A stretch of DNA of 40,039 nt from Pollutiaquabacter sp046052345 (GTDB taxonomy: Bacteria > Bacteroidota > Bacteroidia > AKYH767-A > 2013-40CM-41-45): contig JBJOMN010000021.1 in assembly GCA_046052345.1 (NCBI GenBank), positions 1 to 40,039 on the forward strand. Reading direction: 5' to 3'. Positions 1 to 8,490 of the stretch are shown here, piece after piece. A program made the translations under genes and the position numbers. Each line of letters begins with the position of its first letter. The first letter of the stretch is position 1. The notes below the pieces were generated by a model. That model saw only the letters and a program-made list of their open reading frames with translations, ran no database searches and was not told the origin of the DNA.

Positions 1-461
1 CCTCCTCCATTCTGGACGAAATTCAATAAAGCCGTCTTCTCAGCGGATGTAAGGCGGATATTCGGCTCATCCAGGATGAATACCTTGTAATTGCGAAGAT
101 CCTGGGCGTTAGTGGTACTGCCATAGGTGATCTGACCGTTATAAGGAAGTGTTTCAATTGTATAACCGCGGCGGACCAGGTCCACGCCCCAGTTGGAAAG
201 CGCTCCCTTCCAGTAGGTCTCTGCAGTGGTGGAGGTGATGCCGCTCTGCGCCAGCGTGGGAATACGTTGAGGATTCGCTTCGTTGCTGGCACCGACCACC
301 ATTGCGCCGGTGCTGTTGTATCCAAGGTTATACAAGTCGGCGTCCACCACCCAATCGGCGTTGCCGGCCATCTCGGCCTTGGTGGCGTCAAAGAGGATTT
401 TGACTTGGGCGCCGGCTGCAAGCGAACAGAGCGTGAAAATCAGGGTAAGGAATTTCTTCAT
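1..461 (-). CDS. Secreted protein, 5' part only (runs off left edge)
   Basis: Reading leftward from an ATG at 459-461 gives 153 uninterrupted codons to the window edge, so the C-terminal part is missing. The first 19 residues (MKKFLTLIFTLCSLAAGAQ) are a clear Sec signal peptide ending in the AGAQ cleavage site common in Bacteroidota. The mature part alternates hydrophobic strands and helices: VKILFDATKAE, then GNADWVVDADLYNLGY, then NYKVFILDEPNIRLTSAEK, then LLNFVQNGGG. The last segment (a 'facing the final line' strand followed by a helix ending in FVxxGGG) resembles GATase-1-like or DUF4350/ThuA-like Rossmann domains, but I cannot name the family firmly. Any sorting domain or catalytic residues would lie off the window. 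It is preceded by an inverted repeat at 489-511 and follows the L,D-transpeptidase gene on the same strand. Confidence 0.8.
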   Translation of the reverse strand, partial: MKKFLTLIFTLCSLAAGAQVKILFDATKAEMAGNADWVVDADLYNLGYNSTGAMVVGASNEANPQRIPTLAQSGITSTTAETYWKGALSNWGVDLVRRGYTIETLPYNGQITYGSTTNAQDLRNYKVFILDEPNIRLTSAEKTALLNFVQNGG

Positions 462-488
462 GGAGCTCAGAATTAGCAATAACCCGAA

Positions 489-511
489 ATTAAACCAAAA
501 CACGGTTTAAT
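489..511. terminator. Inverted repeat between two minus-strand genes
   Basis: A perfect 8-base inverted repeat (ATTAAACC, 7-base loop, GGTTTAAT) lies in the 99-base gap between the stop of the L,D-transpeptidase gene (561) and the start of the left-edge gene (461). It could be a weak intrinsic terminator for the upstream minus-strand operon, but the T-run after the stem on that strand is short. It could equally be a regulatory operator. The structure is seen; the role is inferred. Confidence 0.35.
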
Positions 512-560
512 ACAATGATTATTGGGTGAAAATCGATGTTAAGGCGATGAATCAGGTGCA

Positions 561-2237
561 TCAATGACCGAAAAGCTCTGCTGCCAACCGCTCGTCGTGC
601 CCGTAACCGTCTTCCGCGAAATGAAGCAGTCCGGCATCATCCACCCATGCCGTAAAATAAACAACAAAAACCGGAACGGGACGGGGCACCTGCACCGTAC
701 GCTCCTTCCCTTTTTTTATCTCCGAATTAACTTTCGAAACAGACCAGTCCGATTTGTCCAACAAATGAGCGGCCAGACGGACAGGCTCTGAAACACGGAT
801 ACAACCGTGACTGAACATCCGCTGTTCTTTCGCGAAAAGTCCCTTGGAAGGCGTGTCGTGCAGGTAGATACTGAAGCTGTTCGGGAACAGGAATTTGATG
901 CTGCCCAAAGCGTTCCAGGGGCCCGGTTGCTGAAGGATCTCGTACGGAAATTGATCCGCATCGATCCGTTTCCAATCGATGGCGGAAGCAGAAACAGTAA
1001 CCGGACGCCTGCCCTTCGTACGGATCTCGTAATGATTCCGCGTAAGATAGCTGCGATCGCGTATTATCACCGGCAGCAACTCCTCCTTGATGATGCTCCG
1101 GGGAACATTCCAGTAAGGATTGAAAACGATACGTGTAAGTTTTCCGGAAAATACAGTCGTACGCTTGGTAGCAGTTCCGACGATTACGGGACTGCTCCAG
1201 GACTCGATATCGTCCTTGTAAACGTGCATCCGATATTCCGGAATGTTCACAAGGATATAATTTCCGGAAGGCCACGCCGGCAGCCAACGGCAACGCTCCA
1301 TGTTGACCAGCAACTGACGGACACGTGCCTCGGGCGACACGTTCAGATAACTTACGAATGCGGAGTCAATAGCCCCCTGTACCGGCAAAGAATGCCTGCT
1401 TCGGAATATGCGTACCGCTGAATCAGTGACGAGATCGTATTCAGCGGTAAAAAGCGTATCCGGAAAATCTCCCAAGCCGTGTAATCTTCTCTTGATTTCA
1501 CAAAGCAGCGTTGAGGTGTCGCCCGGATATAACGGACTCATCGGCACCTGCAACGGACTCCAGTCCTTACGGGATAACAGTTCACGGTAGTGCTGCAAAG
1601 CCCGATATAGCCTGTGATAAAGTGAATCTTCAGGATGCGGAGAAGCGATGCCCGAAACAGTAGTGTCCGCCAGTGCATCGGCCCATGCTTCCGGCGAAGA
1701 TTTCTTAGGTGGCAGATACCATTCCAGACTTCGTCGTACGGACACCGGCAATCCCGATGTGGCGGCATCCGCCATCAGGAAATAGCTGGAGGTGAGCTCC
1801 AGTTCAAAGGAAAGAGTACGGTGATCGATACGGTAACCCTGCAGGCTATCCGCAGGAAATGCATCGAACAGGGCTTGCCACCGAACGGGGTCGAAATTGC
1901 GAAGCACTACGCCCTCTTCCAGCGCATTCAATAACAGGTTGGACAAGGACAGTGAACGGTCGTTAGGCCCTTCACTGTCGATCCATGCACAACGGAAAGA
2001 ACGTCGCGCATAGAATGCAATCACTCTGTCCGAGACGTTTGAAAACCGAACAGCAGACCTGAAAAAGCCTGACACATCGCTACTGTCCATGACCAACTCC
2101 CTGCGGGGTGGCAACGGTTTCAGTTGGTCAGGATCCGAAGAAAGGGCTCCGTTGTTTCCGCCCGGCCGGCAGGAATAGCACGTGAGGGCCAACAAGAGGA
2201 CCTGAGAATAAAAATGCGGCCGGTTGAACCGCAGCAT
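561..2237 (-). CDS. L,D-transpeptidase (YkuD domain, YcbB-like)
   Basis: A 558-residue envelope enzyme expected to form 3-3 peptide cross-links, or to attach proteins, in peptidoglycan. The N-terminus is hydrophobic with cysteines near residues 20-23, so it may be a lipoprotein, though neither cysteine has a textbook lipobox. A helical scaffold region is followed by a peptidoglycan-binding-like segment near residues 245-300 (SAVRIFRSRHSLPVQG). The YkuD catalytic domain runs from about 325 (NYILVNIPEYRMHVY) to 510. Its motif has His460 (YLHDTP) and the nucleophile region HGCIRV, with Cys479. Length and order match the long YcbB/LdtD type rather than short ErfK types. The ATG at 2237 overlaps the stop of the upstream gene in a TGATG arrangement, which indicates translational coupling. 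Family assignment is firm; exact substrate is not known. Confidence 0.9.
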   Translation of the reverse strand: MLRFNRPHFYSQVLLLALTCYSCRPGGNNGALSSDPDQLKPLPPRRELVMDSSDVSGFFRSAVRFSNVSDRVIAFYARRSFRCAWIDSEGPNDRSLSLSNLLLNALEEGVVLRNFDPVRWQALFDAFPADSLQGYRIDHRTLSFELELTSSYFLMADAATSGLPVSVRRSLEWYLPPKKSSPEAWADALADTTVSGIASPHPEDSLYHRLYRALQHYRELLSRKDWSPLQVPMSPLYPGDTSTLLCEIKRRLHGLGDFPDTLFTAEYDLVTDSAVRIFRSRHSLPVQGAIDSAFVSYLNVSPEARVRQLLVNMERCRWLPAWPSGNYILVNIPEYRMHVYKDDIESWSSPVIVGTATKRTTVFSGKLTRIVFNPYWNVPRSIIKEELLPVIIRDRSYLTRNHYEIRTKGRRPVTVSASAIDWKRIDADQFPYEILQQPGPWNALGSIKFLFPNSFSIYLHDTPSKGLFAKEQRMFSHGCIRVSEPVRLAAHLLDKSDWSVSKVNSEIKKGKERTVQVPRPVPVFVVYFTAWVDDAGLLHFAEDGYGHDERLAAELFGH

Positions 2238-2770
2238 CAGGAATAGTCCTCGGGGGTATCCTCACTTTCCGTTCCGTCGTCAATGCCCCTTTCCCTTATG
2301 TCGAAGATCTCCCCTTCTACGGTGACTTTTGCATCGGGAAAAGTAAGCTTGTCGAAGAACTCTGTTTCCCAGGCATCCAGGTCGTCATCGAGCGTGTCGC
2401 TCTCCTGACCGTCGCCGACGGAAAAATAAATGTCATGATACGCTTCTCCTCCTGTCTCCATCATATCGCTGCCTTGTACGCCGATCACAACTTGCGAGGA
2501 GGTGATCTCCAGCACAGAGGCGCGGTAACCGATGCGGTCCTCCCGCTGGGCACTGATACGTAGATGCCCGTCGAAGTCCACGTTTCCGAAGTCCAGCAAG
2601 ACCTGCCTGGCCTGGTTAAGCGTCATCACATCCTGGCCGGACAACCGGTAGACTCGTGCTCCCTGCATGAGCCGCTCCAGGAAACCATCGATGAAATCCA
2701 GCGCATTACGCTCGAAACCGTTCAGTCCGCGCTCATCCGTGGCAAAGGGATCATCATCGAAGAAAGTCAT
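2237..2770 (-). CDS. Unknown acidic protein coupled to L,D-transpeptidase
   Basis: A 177-residue protein that I do not recognise. It has no signal peptide or membrane segment and is very acidic, ending in a tail rich in Asp and Glu (GIDDGTESEDTPEDYS). The N-terminal half looks helical (GLNGFERNALDFIDGFLERL), and the middle alternates short strands (YRASVLEITSSQVVIGVQG), so it may be a small alpha/beta cytoplasmic protein. It starts 11 bases after the methyltransferase stop (2782) and ends inside the start codon of the L,D-transpeptidase gene, so all three are probably one transcript. That context hints at a link to envelope or ribosome assembly but does not establish a function. Confidence 0.75.
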   Translation of the reverse strand: MTFFDDDPFATDERGLNGFERNALDFIDGFLERLMQGARVYRLSGQDVMTLNQARQVLLDFGNVDFDGHLRISAQREDRIGYRASVLEITSSQVVIGVQGSDMMETGGEAYHDIYFSVGDGQESDTLDDDLDAWETEFFDKLTFPDAKVTVEGEIFDIRERGIDDGTESEDTPEDYS

Positions 2771-2781
2771 ATGCAGTCAGT

Positions 2782-4128
2782 TTATGTACGGTCGATTTCC
2801 ATGCGTATGCGCCATTCTTTCGGAAAGGCATTGTTAAGTCGGCCTTGCACGGCCTTGCCCCATCCCAATCCGAAGCCACCGTGACACACCAGTATCCAGC
2901 CGCCCAGGGAACGGTCAACCGTCAGGGTTTCCCCGCGAAGGTAGCGAAGCGCTGGTTCTTCATCAACGTCCAGGACCGGAAGATCGCGTGAAAGCACCGA
3001 CGACAGCGCCGCTTCCGCCGCAGGAATCCATTCACGGCCCTTTCTTTCGGAAATCCTTACCCCACTGTATACGACATGCAAACCTGCACAAATCCTCTCC
3101 CAGGCCGGACGGTATGCCGAGAGAACCATCCATCCGTGATCCCCGGTACTGAAGAAATGTGCATCAGCACCGGTGAAATATTTAGCTGCAAACAGCCGGA
3201 GGGAAGGATCTTCCCTGACCGAAGGCGGTATTTTTCGACGCATGGCTTCAGGCGCAGCACCGGCCGTCGATGGTTTGATATAAGCTGTCAGGAAAAAGCC
3301 CTCGCCGCGGACCATGTGCGGATAGAATTCAGCCCCATCATCCGTGAGGATAATGCCCGGAAAGGCAGGAAGCGGGAACCTCTCCAGACCGTGAACTTCG
3401 CGCAGCAAGCGCGAGATATGTCCGTCCTCCTGCTCCGACCAGGTGCAAGTACTGTAAACCAACAATCCGCCGGGCGCGAGTGCCTTGACGGCGGATTCCA
3501 GGATCTTCTCCTGACGCAGGGAACACAACTTCACATTGTCCATGCTCCACTCCGAGACTGCGACCGGGTCTTTCCTGAACATCCCTTCCCCGCTGCAGGG
3601 TGCATCCACCAGGACCAGGTCGAACTGCAAACCGGACGCCGGGAAATCCTCTGCATCATTTCGGGTGACGACTACGCCGGGATGTCCCCATTTTGCGATA
3701 CTCTGGCAAAGAACATGGTTCCGTGAAGGAATCACTTCGTTGCAAACCAGCAGCGCTTCGTCCGGCAGAATACTTCTCAGATGTGTCGATTTGCCGCCGG
3801 GAGCGGCGCACAGGTCAAGGGCGAGACGGATCTTGTTAGAAAAAAGGAATTCTTCGACTACCGCACCGACGTACATGGAACTGGCCTCCTGCACGTAATA
3901 GCAACCGGCATGGAAAAAAGGATCACGCGTGAAGGAAGGGCGACTGTCAAGATATCTCCCGGAAGTGCACCAAGGCACCTGCTCCGCATCCACGTACCTC
4001 GGCGACTGCTTGAAAGGGTTGATGCGTATGCTGACAGGCGGAGATGCGGCGAGAGCCGAAAAGAACTCGGAGGAATGGCTTCCCAGCCTACGGGTCATCC
4101 GGTCCACGAAAGCAGCAGGCAATGACAT
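2782..4128 (-). CDS. rRNA cytosine-C5 methyltransferase (RsmF/NOL1-NOP2-Sun)
   Basis: A 448-residue SAM-dependent RNA m5C methyltransferase of the RsmB/RsmF family. The SAM-binding strand is LALDLCAAPGGKSTHL (residues 103-117). The two catalytic cysteines are Cys178 in DAPCSGEGMF and Cys228 in YSTCTWSEQEDG. A C-terminal extension of about 150 residues (from RLFAAKYF) has the PUA-like/RNA-binding layout seen in RsmF, so 16S rRNA is the likely target. The reading frame is open back to 4266, but that would overlap the divergent transporter gene. The ATG at 4128 (MSLPAAFVDR) matches the usual family N-terminus and is chosen here. It is the first gene of a likely three-gene operon with the unknown gene and the L,D-transpeptidase. 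The exact modified base cannot be read from the sequence. Confidence 0.9.
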   Translation of the reverse strand: MSLPAAFVDRMTRRLGSHSSEFFSALAASPPVSIRINPFKQSPRYVDAEQVPWCTSGRYLDSRPSFTRDPFFHAGCYYVQEASSMYVGAVVEEFLFSNKIRLALDLCAAPGGKSTHLRSILPDEALLVCNEVIPSRNHVLCQSIAKWGHPGVVVTRNDAEDFPASGLQFDLVLVDAPCSGEGMFRKDPVAVSEWSMDNVKLCSLRQEKILESAVKALAPGGLLVYSTCTWSEQEDGHISRLLREVHGLERFPLPAFPGIILTDDGAEFYPHMVRGEGFFLTAYIKPSTAGAAPEAMRRKIPPSVREDPSLRLFAAKYFTGADAHFFSTGDHGWMVLSAYRPAWERICAGLHVVYSGVRISERKGREWIPAAEAALSSVLSRDLPVLDVDEEPALRYLRGETLTVDRSLGGWILVCHGGFGLGWGKAVQGRLNNAFPKEWRIRMEIDRT

Positions 4129-4222
4129 GGCCCGAATTTCGTGAAAATACCGGCAGGAACCTGAGGCGAAAGACAAGGATTCAACAAACCCGGATGTCGC
4201 TATTTTCCTAACTTCGTCGCAT

Positions 4223-5443
4223 ATGGCTATGCTGAAAAAAATCACCCTTACCGGCTGGATCATCATCTCCCTCCTGGCCGGAATCGTACTCGGCGCCTGG
4301 TATCATGCCAATTGGCCTTCACCGGAACAGACCAAGCCTTTCGCCGACAACATGCACCTGCTCAGTGAGATCTTCCTGCGCCTGATAAAGATGATCGTAG
4401 CACCGCTGGTCTTCTCCCTGCTGCTTACGGGAATAGCGAAAGCGGGCGACTTCAAGACCGTCGGACGCATCGGCCTGAAAACCATGGTGTGGTTCACGCT
4501 GGCCACGATCACAGCGCTGCTGCTGGGATTGGTCATCGTCAACATCTTCGAGCCGGGAAAAGGCCTTCAGCTCGGAAGCGCGGCAGCCGCGACCGTAGCG
4601 CCCAAGGCATTTGATGCGAAATCCTTCATCACCCATATCTTTCCGGAGAGTATCATCGGAGCCATGGCTACGAACCAGATACTTCCCATCATCGTCTTCG
4701 TGCTCTTTTTCGGAGTCGCTACCGCTTCGCTTCACGAGCGCGGCGCAATCGTCATCAGCTTCTTCGACGCCGTCGCCCACATCATGCTCAAAGTGACGGG
4801 GTACGTCATGAAACTGGCTCCGCTGGCGGTATTCGGTGCTACTTCCGCGGTCATTGCGGAGAAAGGACTCGGGGTGATGAGCGGCTACGCCCAGATCATC
4901 CTCTGCTTTTTCGGAGGTTTGGTCTTTTTCGTGTTCGTCTTCCTGATGGCTGTCTGCTCGTTGTTGCGCATCGACTTCTTCCGGCTCTTCAGCCATGTGA
5001 AAGAACCGATGCTGCTTGCATTCAGCACGGCCAGCAGCGAGGCAGCGATGCCGAAGACAATCATGGGACTTGAACGCTTCGGTTGCCCCGACCGGATCGT
5101 GAGCTTCGTCCTTCCGCTCGGCTACTCCTTCAATCTGGACGGCTCGATCATGTACATGACTTTCGCGACCGTATCGATCGCCCAGGCGTACGGCATGGAC
5201 CTCTCGATCGCCCAGCAAGTCACCATGATGCTCATCCTGCTTGTCACCAGCAAGGGAATGGCCGGCGTACCGCGGGCGTCACTGGTAGTGATCGCAGGGA
5301 TGTTGCAGACTTTCAATATCCCGCAGGAAGGACTCGCTTTGCTGCTGGCGGTGGACTGGCTGCTGGACATGGGACGGTCCGCAACCAACGTGATGGGCAA
5401 TGCTGTGGCAACCGCGGTGGTTTCGAAATGGGAGAGCGACTGA
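4223..5443 (+). CDS. Dicarboxylate/amino acid:cation symporter (DAACS family)
   Basis: A 406-residue inner-membrane secondary transporter that takes up C4-dicarboxylates or acidic amino acids with Na+ or H+. It has the family pattern of about eight membrane segments plus two re-entrant hairpins. The serine-rich motif is STASSEAAMP, followed by the conserved NLDGSIMYM segment of the substrate/cation site and the GMAGVPRAS hairpin near the C-terminus. The STASSEAAMP version looks more like DctA/GltP-type dicarboxylate carriers, but substrate is an inference. It is divergent from the methyltransferase, with starts about 95 bases apart. A -7-like element (TAACTTCG, 4209-4216) lies just before the ATG. 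An alternative start two codons later (4229) is possible. Confidence 0.92.
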   Translation: MAMLKKITLTGWIIISLLAGIVLGAWYHANWPSPEQTKPFADNMHLLSEIFLRLIKMIVAPLVFSLLLTGIAKAGDFKTVGRIGLKTMVWFTLATITALLLGLVIVNIFEPGKGLQLGSAAAATVAPKAFDAKSFITHIFPESIIGAMATNQILPIIVFVLFFGVATASLHERGAIVISFFDAVAHIMLKVTGYVMKLAPLAVFGATSAVIAEKGLGVMSGYAQIILCFFGGLVFFVFVFLMAVCSLLRIDFFRLFSHVKEPMLLAFSTASSEAAMPKTIMGLERFGCPDRIVSFVLPLGYSFNLDGSIMYMTFATVSIAQAYGMDLSIAQQVTMMLILLVTSKGMAGVPRASLVVIAGMLQTFNIPQEGLALLLAVDWLLDMGRSATNVMGNAVATAVVSKWESD

Positions 5444-5484
5444 CAAGGATACAGGACCGGATGTATTCCACGACAGCAGTCTGA

Positions 5485-7044
5485 ATGCTTTCTTACTTCA
5501 CCCCACTTCAGCAGGTCTTATTGATGGCAGGAACAGCCGCGATAGCGGCGGCGCTTTTCCTTTTTGACAAGGGTAATAAGAATGCTTCGCTCCTGCTGCT
5601 CCTGACCGGCGCGCTGCTCGCGGGCTTATTTGTGGCTGCCCTGGACCCGTTCCTGAACATCTGGGATGAACAGTATCATGCACTGGTGGCCAAAAACCTG
5701 GCCATGCATCCGCTCAAACCGACCTTGTACGACACTCCGATTTATAATTTCGATTTAAGGAACTGGACAGGCAACAACATCTGGCTGCATAAGCAGCCGC
5801 TATTTCTTTGGCAGATGGCGGCATCGATCAGGATTTTCGGAGCGAATGAAATGGCAGTCCGCCTACCCGATGTCATCCTGCATGGGCTCCTCTCGCTGAT
5901 CATCTATAGAACGGGCCGGCTTACAATCAGCGGACAGGCAGGATTCTACGCTGCATGCTTTTTCGCATTCGCCTATTACCCCTTGGAGTTGACAGCAGGA
6001 AAGTTCCCGACCGACCACAACGACCTTTCATTCCTTTTTTATGTCACTGCAAGCGTTTGGTCCTGGCTGGAATACCGCGCGTCCGGAAAACGCAGATGGT
6101 TGCTGCTGACCGGACTTTTTGCAGGCGCTGCGGTACTTGTAAAATGGCTTTTCGGTTTACTCATATTCGTCATTTGGACGGCTTCGCTCCTTCGGGAATC
6201 GTTTTTCATCCGGTTCGTGCCGGGCAAATACCTTTCACTGCTGGCAGGTATTTCCGTTTCACTTCTTGTCTTCCTTCCCTGGCAGGCATATGTCTTCGAA
6301 AAATATCCGGAGGAAGCTGCCTATGAATACCGTATCGCCGCAGCCCATTGGTCAGAAGTCGTCGAAGACCACGACGGAGGTTTCCTTTTCCACCTTAATG
6401 CTGCGAAAAAACTCTACGGCGCAGGCGATGTAATACCTGTTCTCCTGCTGGCCGGGATCCTGCTTCTCGTCAGGAAAGCAAGCCCGGACGGTCGTTTGGC
6501 TTTCCCGGCAATAGTGCTGATCACCTACGGTTTTTATTCCCTTGCATCCACGAAAATGGCCTCTTACACAGTGGTTGCCATGCCCGTTGCTTTTCTCGGA
6601 CTGGGTGTCTTGACCGATGAATCGCTTCAATGGCTTTTCTTAAAAATCGGTGCTCGGAAATACGCAGGACTTGTCAAAGTCATCTTGGTTACCGGTGTCG
6701 CCTTACTGCTGCTGAACCTGCCCAGGATCCGAAATTACCATACCGACTGGAAACCTACGGATAACTTCAAGCGGGAGGCGGATATGCGTCAGATGCGGCT
6801 GATCCGGCAATTGAAATCCGACTTGTCAGGAGAAAAGGCGGTCGTATTCAATGCATCCGAAAGATTGAACGGTCACATCCCGGTGATGTTCTATACCGAT
6901 GCCGTCGCTTATGACTTCATACCTGATTTGAAGCAGGTCGAAAGAGCAAGAGCGCTCGGCTACAAGGTATTTATCGTAGATCGCGGAGACCTTACCTTAC
7001 TGCTGCAAGAAGACCCGGAAAACATCATCGTCCGGTTACGGTGA
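5485..7044 (+). CDS. Membrane glycosyltransferase, GT39/ArnT-like
   Basis: A 519-residue polytopic membrane protein of the GT39/PMT-like superfamily, which moves a sugar from a polyprenyl-phosphate carrier onto a lipid or protein on the periplasmic side. After two N-terminal helices comes the catalytic loop with the acidic pair in NIWDEQYHALVAKN, then KPTLYDTP and HKQPLFLWQM, which matches the family HKPPLxxW motif. These are followed by LPDVILHG and eight or more further helices. A soluble C-terminal region of about 90 residues begins after RNYHTDWKPTDNF. The gene starts 41 bases after the transporter stop, so cotranscription is likely. The acceptor (lipid A, protein or another glycolipid) cannot be told from sequence. 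Confidence 0.85.
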   Translation: MLSYFTPLQQVLLMAGTAAIAAALFLFDKGNKNASLLLLLTGALLAGLFVAALDPFLNIWDEQYHALVAKNLAMHPLKPTLYDTPIYNFDLRNWTGNNIWLHKQPLFLWQMAASIRIFGANEMAVRLPDVILHGLLSLIIYRTGRLTISGQAGFYAACFFAFAYYPLELTAGKFPTDHNDLSFLFYVTASVWSWLEYRASGKRRWLLLTGLFAGAAVLVKWLFGLLIFVIWTASLLRESFFIRFVPGKYLSLLAGISVSLLVFLPWQAYVFEKYPEEAAYEYRIAAAHWSEVVEDHDGGFLFHLNAAKKLYGAGDVIPVLLLAGILLLVRKASPDGRLAFPAIVLITYGFYSLASTKMASYTVVAMPVAFLGLGVLTDESLQWLFLKIGARKYAGLVKVILVTGVALLLLNLPRIRNYHTDWKPTDNFKREADMRQMRLIRQLKSDLSGEKAVVFNASERLNGHIPVMFYTDAVAYDFIPDLKQVERARALGYKVFIVDRGDLTLLLQEDPENIIVRLR

Positions 7045-7053
7045 CAGCTGCAA

Positions 7054-7779
7054 CTACTTCTTTGTCGGTTTCATCGACTGGTATACGAGGAATTTCTGCT
7101 TGATGTAAAGGCAGAAATCATACTGGGAGGCTGCCTTGAGATAACTTTCAGGCACCTGGCAGAAATCGATGAAGGCATCGAACTCGTCGTTGTCCAGTTG
7201 TATGATGTCGTAAGATACGTAGGTCACCAACAGGTCCTTCAGCAGCTGCCTCCGCTTTTCTTCGTTGATGCGTTCGGCATTGTGACGTTTCAGCCGCTGC
7301 AACTGGCTGAACTCCTGATAAAGGAACGTGATCGGACTCTCCAGCACGTTGATTCCGCTGAGCTGGAAATCGGATTTCCTGTAGCCCAGCTTTTCGATAT
7401 CCTTGTAGATGGAGTTCAGTTCGCGCGGCGAGAACACGGAAACCTCCCGGAGTTCGACTTTGAGCCGTGAAAGAGGAACGTCCAGCCAATACGCCGGCTT
7501 TGCTGACGAATCACGAAAAGTGAACTTCCTGAATTCGTAGCCGGTGGAGGCGATCATCAGCGTGTCGTCCGGCAATGCGGTCACCGAGAATCCGCCATCG
7601 GCCTTGCCGAAAGTGCCTTGTGCCGTCCGCAGGTTGATGATCATGAGATCGAAAAGACGTTCTGCAGGACGCTCCCGGTCGTAGGCCCGACCGCTAACGA
7701 TCACGGAGGTCTGCTGGGCTGTCAGGGCGAGAGAAAGCAGAAAAGCCGGAACAAAGGCTACGGCACGAAAACAGGACAT
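7054..7779 (-). CDS. CarboxypepD_reg-like domain secreted protein
   Basis: A 241-residue exported protein with an N-terminal signal peptide ending ALTAQQ. Residues about 27-110 form a carboxypeptidase regulatory-like beta-sandwich: VSGRAYDRERPAERLFDLMI, then GTFGKADGGFSVTALPDDT, then LMIASTGYEFRKFTF. In Bacteroidota this domain is common in periplasmic or surface proteins and at the N-terminus of TonB-dependent receptors; here no receptor follows. The C-terminal half is helical and charged with no recognised domain. The gene is convergent with the glycosyltransferase, with stops 9 bases apart. A perfect -7 element (TACCTTTG on the minus strand, 7785-7792) ends 5 bases before the ATG, so the leader would be extremely short. 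Confidence 0.8.
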   Translation of the reverse strand: MSCFRAVAFVPAFLLSLALTAQQTSVIVSGRAYDRERPAERLFDLMIINLRTAQGTFGKADGGFSVTALPDDTLMIASTGYEFRKFTFRDSSAKPAYWLDVPLSRLKVELREVSVFSPRELNSIYKDIEKLGYRKSDFQLSGINVLESPITFLYQEFSQLQRLKRHNAERINEEKRRQLLKDLLVTYVSYDIIQLDNDEFDAFIDFCQVPESYLKAASQYDFCLYIKQKFLVYQSMKPTKK

Positions 7780-7784
7780 TGCTA

Positions 7785-7792
7785 CAAAGGTA
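7785..7792 (-). promoter_or_regulatory. -7 promoter element before CarboxypepD_reg-like gene
   Basis: Read on the minus strand this is TACCTTTG, an exact match to the Bacteroidota -7 consensus TAnnTTTG. No TTG is found at the expected -33 distance. The element ends only 5 bases before the start codon at 7779, so transcription would begin at or very near the ATG. Confidence 0.45.
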
Positions 7793-7849
7793 GGAACTCC
7801 CGCGGTGTTGCACCTTACTGCGACCTTGCCGGGTATCCGGAGACAAAAG

Positions 7850-7879
7850 TTGGGGCTACCCGGAAAATGACTATCTTTG
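7850..7879 (+). promoter_or_regulatory. Promoter of efp (TTG-N19-TATCTTTG)
   Basis: TTG at 7850-7852 is separated by 19 bases from TATCTTTG at 7872-7879, both exact matches to the Bacteroidota primary-sigma consensus (-33 TTG, -7 TAnnTTTG, spacer 19-21). The start codon of efp is 30 bases downstream, giving a leader of about 25 bases. Confidence 0.8.
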
Positions 7880-7909
7880 CAGCCTGAAAAACCTTAAAAA
7901 CAGCTTAAA

Positions 7910-8470
7910 ATGGCAGATACAGGGGATATCCGCGTCGGCACGATTCTTCGCTACAACGGCGAACTGTGCCTGATCACCGAATACATTCACCGCACTCCGG
8001 GAAACCTTCGCGCCTTCTATCAGGTCAAGATGAAGAACCTGAAGACCGGCAAGGTCGTGGAGAACCGTTTCCGCTCCGGCGAACAGGTCGAAATCGCCCG
8101 CGTAGAGTTCAAGGAAATGCAGTACCTCTATGAAGAGGGCGATAACATCGTCGTGATGGACCAGGAGACGTACGACCAGACTTATGTCCCTAAAGAGATG
8201 TTCGGTGAAAATGCCGACCTGCTGAAGGAAGGTATGGTCGTAAAGGTCGCCTTCGAAAGCGACCAGCCTATCACCGCTGAAGCCCCGACCTTCGTGGAAT
8301 TGGAGATTACCTACACCGAACCGGGCGTACGTGGCGACACGGCTACGAACACGCTGAAACCGGCAAAGGTAGAGACCGGCGCTACCATCATGGTTCCGCT
8401 TTTCGTCAACCAGGGCGAAGTGATCAAGATCGACACGCGCGACCGTGCGTATGTTGGAAAAGTGAAGTGA
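7910..8470 (+). CDS. efp: Elongation factor P
   Basis: A 186-residue EF-P, the translation factor that binds between the P and E sites and relieves stalling at polyproline. All three beta-barrel domains are present: a KOW-like N-domain, a central OB domain (GDNIVVMDQETYDQTYV) and the C-terminal OB domain with the signature YTEPGVRGDTATNTLKPA. The length is standard. The tip of the loop that normally carries the modified residue reads HRTPGNLRAF. Asn32 sits where E. coli EF-P has Lys34, Leu33 follows, and the nearest basic residue is Arg34, two positions further on. From memory this loop form is shared by other Chitinophagales EF-Ps, so it is probably lineage-typical rather than a defect. The gene is monocistronic, with its own promoter and a strong terminator. 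Confidence 0.97.
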   Translation: MADTGDIRVGTILRYNGELCLITEYIHRTPGNLRAFYQVKMKNLKTGKVVENRFRSGEQVEIARVEFKEMQYLYEEGDNIVVMDQETYDQTYVPKEMFGENADLLKEGMVVKVAFESDQPITAEAPTFVELEITYTEPGVRGDTATNTLKPAKVETGATIMVPLFVNQGEVIKIDTRDRAYVGKVK

Positions 8471-8490
8471 TAAACGCCCCTGAAACTTGG

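Noticed and set aside
4129..4266. N-terminal extension of the rRNA methyltransferase frame up to 4266
   Set aside because: It would overlap the divergent transporter start, and its sequence does not match the family N-terminus, whereas ATG 4128 does.
4319..5218. Minus-strand open frame of 299 codons across the symporter gene
   Set aside because: A shadow of the transporter: charged, compositionally odd translation and no motif; the plus-strand frame has all DAACS motifs.
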